Assembly: GCF_000688655.1 (NCBI RefSeq)
Contig: NZ_JIBO01000001.1
Span: 78,198 to 83,558 of the forward strand
DNA length: 5,361 nt
Direction: 5' to 3'
From: Lonsdalea quercina subsp. quercina
GTDB taxonomy: Bacteria > Pseudomonadota > Gammaproteobacteria > Enterobacterales > Enterobacteriaceae
The notes below the pieces were generated by a model. The model did no database searches, was not told the DNA's origin, and saw nothing but the letters and a program-made list of their open reading frames with translations. Shown here in pieces: positions 5,304 through 5,361 of the stretch. Position 1 is the stretch's first letter; each line of letters begins with the position of its first letter. The position numbers and the translations under genes are program-made.

Positions 5304-5361
5304 ATGAATACATTATCGAAGATAAAATATCAGATAATCTTTATATCTGAAGAAAAAAAGG
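5304..5361 (+). CDS. Unidentified gene, first 19 codons only (runs off right edge)
   Basis: ATG at 5304 follows a purine-rich ribosome site (GAGGAAGAGAAGCGAGAA) and opens a frame that reaches the window end without a stop: MNTLSKIKYQIIFISEEKK. A promoter-like sequence lies 40-70 bases upstream. The K-Y-x-I-x-F-x-x-E-x-K pattern resembles the first strands of CadC/ToxR-like winged-helix regulators, which often begin this way, but 19 residues are too few to assign a family. It is divergent from the Ig-like gene across a long spacer, a placement that would fit a regulator. That a gene starts here is fairly likely; its function is unknown. Confidence 0.55.
   Translation, partial: MNTLSKIKYQIIFISEEKK

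Noticed and set aside
5330..5350. TCAGATA / TATCTGA inverted repeat at the right edge
   Set aside because: A 7-bp A/T-rich stem inside the start of a coding frame; likely chance in this composition.

Overview
This 5.4-kb window looks like accessory chromosome from a motile member of the Enterobacterales. A soft-rot or Serratia-like lineage is my guess from the gene types and is not proven. No phage, IS element, CRISPR array, rRNA or tRNA is recognisable. The left half (to about 3.0 kb) has ordinary enterobacterial base use. The right part, especially 4.4-5.3 kb, is visibly A/T-rich, as is common for acquired, silenced DNA.

Left end (1-1392): a MerR-family regulator starts at 84 and runs leftward out of the window. 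Divergent from it is an alpha/beta hydrolase with an export signal (169-1059). Between them a perfect 22-bp palindrome overlaps a -35 box and fills an over-long spacer, the classic layout of a MerR-activated promoter. Downstream lie eroded coding remnants, including the core of a second alpha/beta hydrolase (about 1099-1199).

Middle (1393-3010): an Old Yellow Enzyme-family flavin oxidoreductase is encoded on the minus strand, convergent with the hydrolase and with its own sigma-70-like promoter. Upstream of it, also on the minus strand, is a 62-residue YjfB-type putative motility protein. It is preceded by a good match to the flagellar sigma-28 (FliA) promoter at exact spacing, which ties it to the flagellar regulon. 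The 3010-3495 stretch holds a minus-strand frame about 160 codons long with a single internal stop, possibly a decayed gene.

Right end (3460-5361): a minus-strand gene encodes an invasin-like immunoglobulin-fold protein with a Trp/Tyr/Gly-rich C-terminal domain and no visible signal peptide. A perfect 12-bp-stem hairpin follows its stop. A non-coding A/T-rich stretch of about 0.9 kb separates it from a divergent gene of which only the first 19 codons are present (from 5304). This long divergent spacer carries repeated TTAATCA motifs and is probably regulatory.

I see no unified new multi-gene system. The most testable points are the MerR/hydrolase switch, the sigma-28-controlled small motility gene, and the leaderless invasin-like protein beside a large A/T-rich control region.
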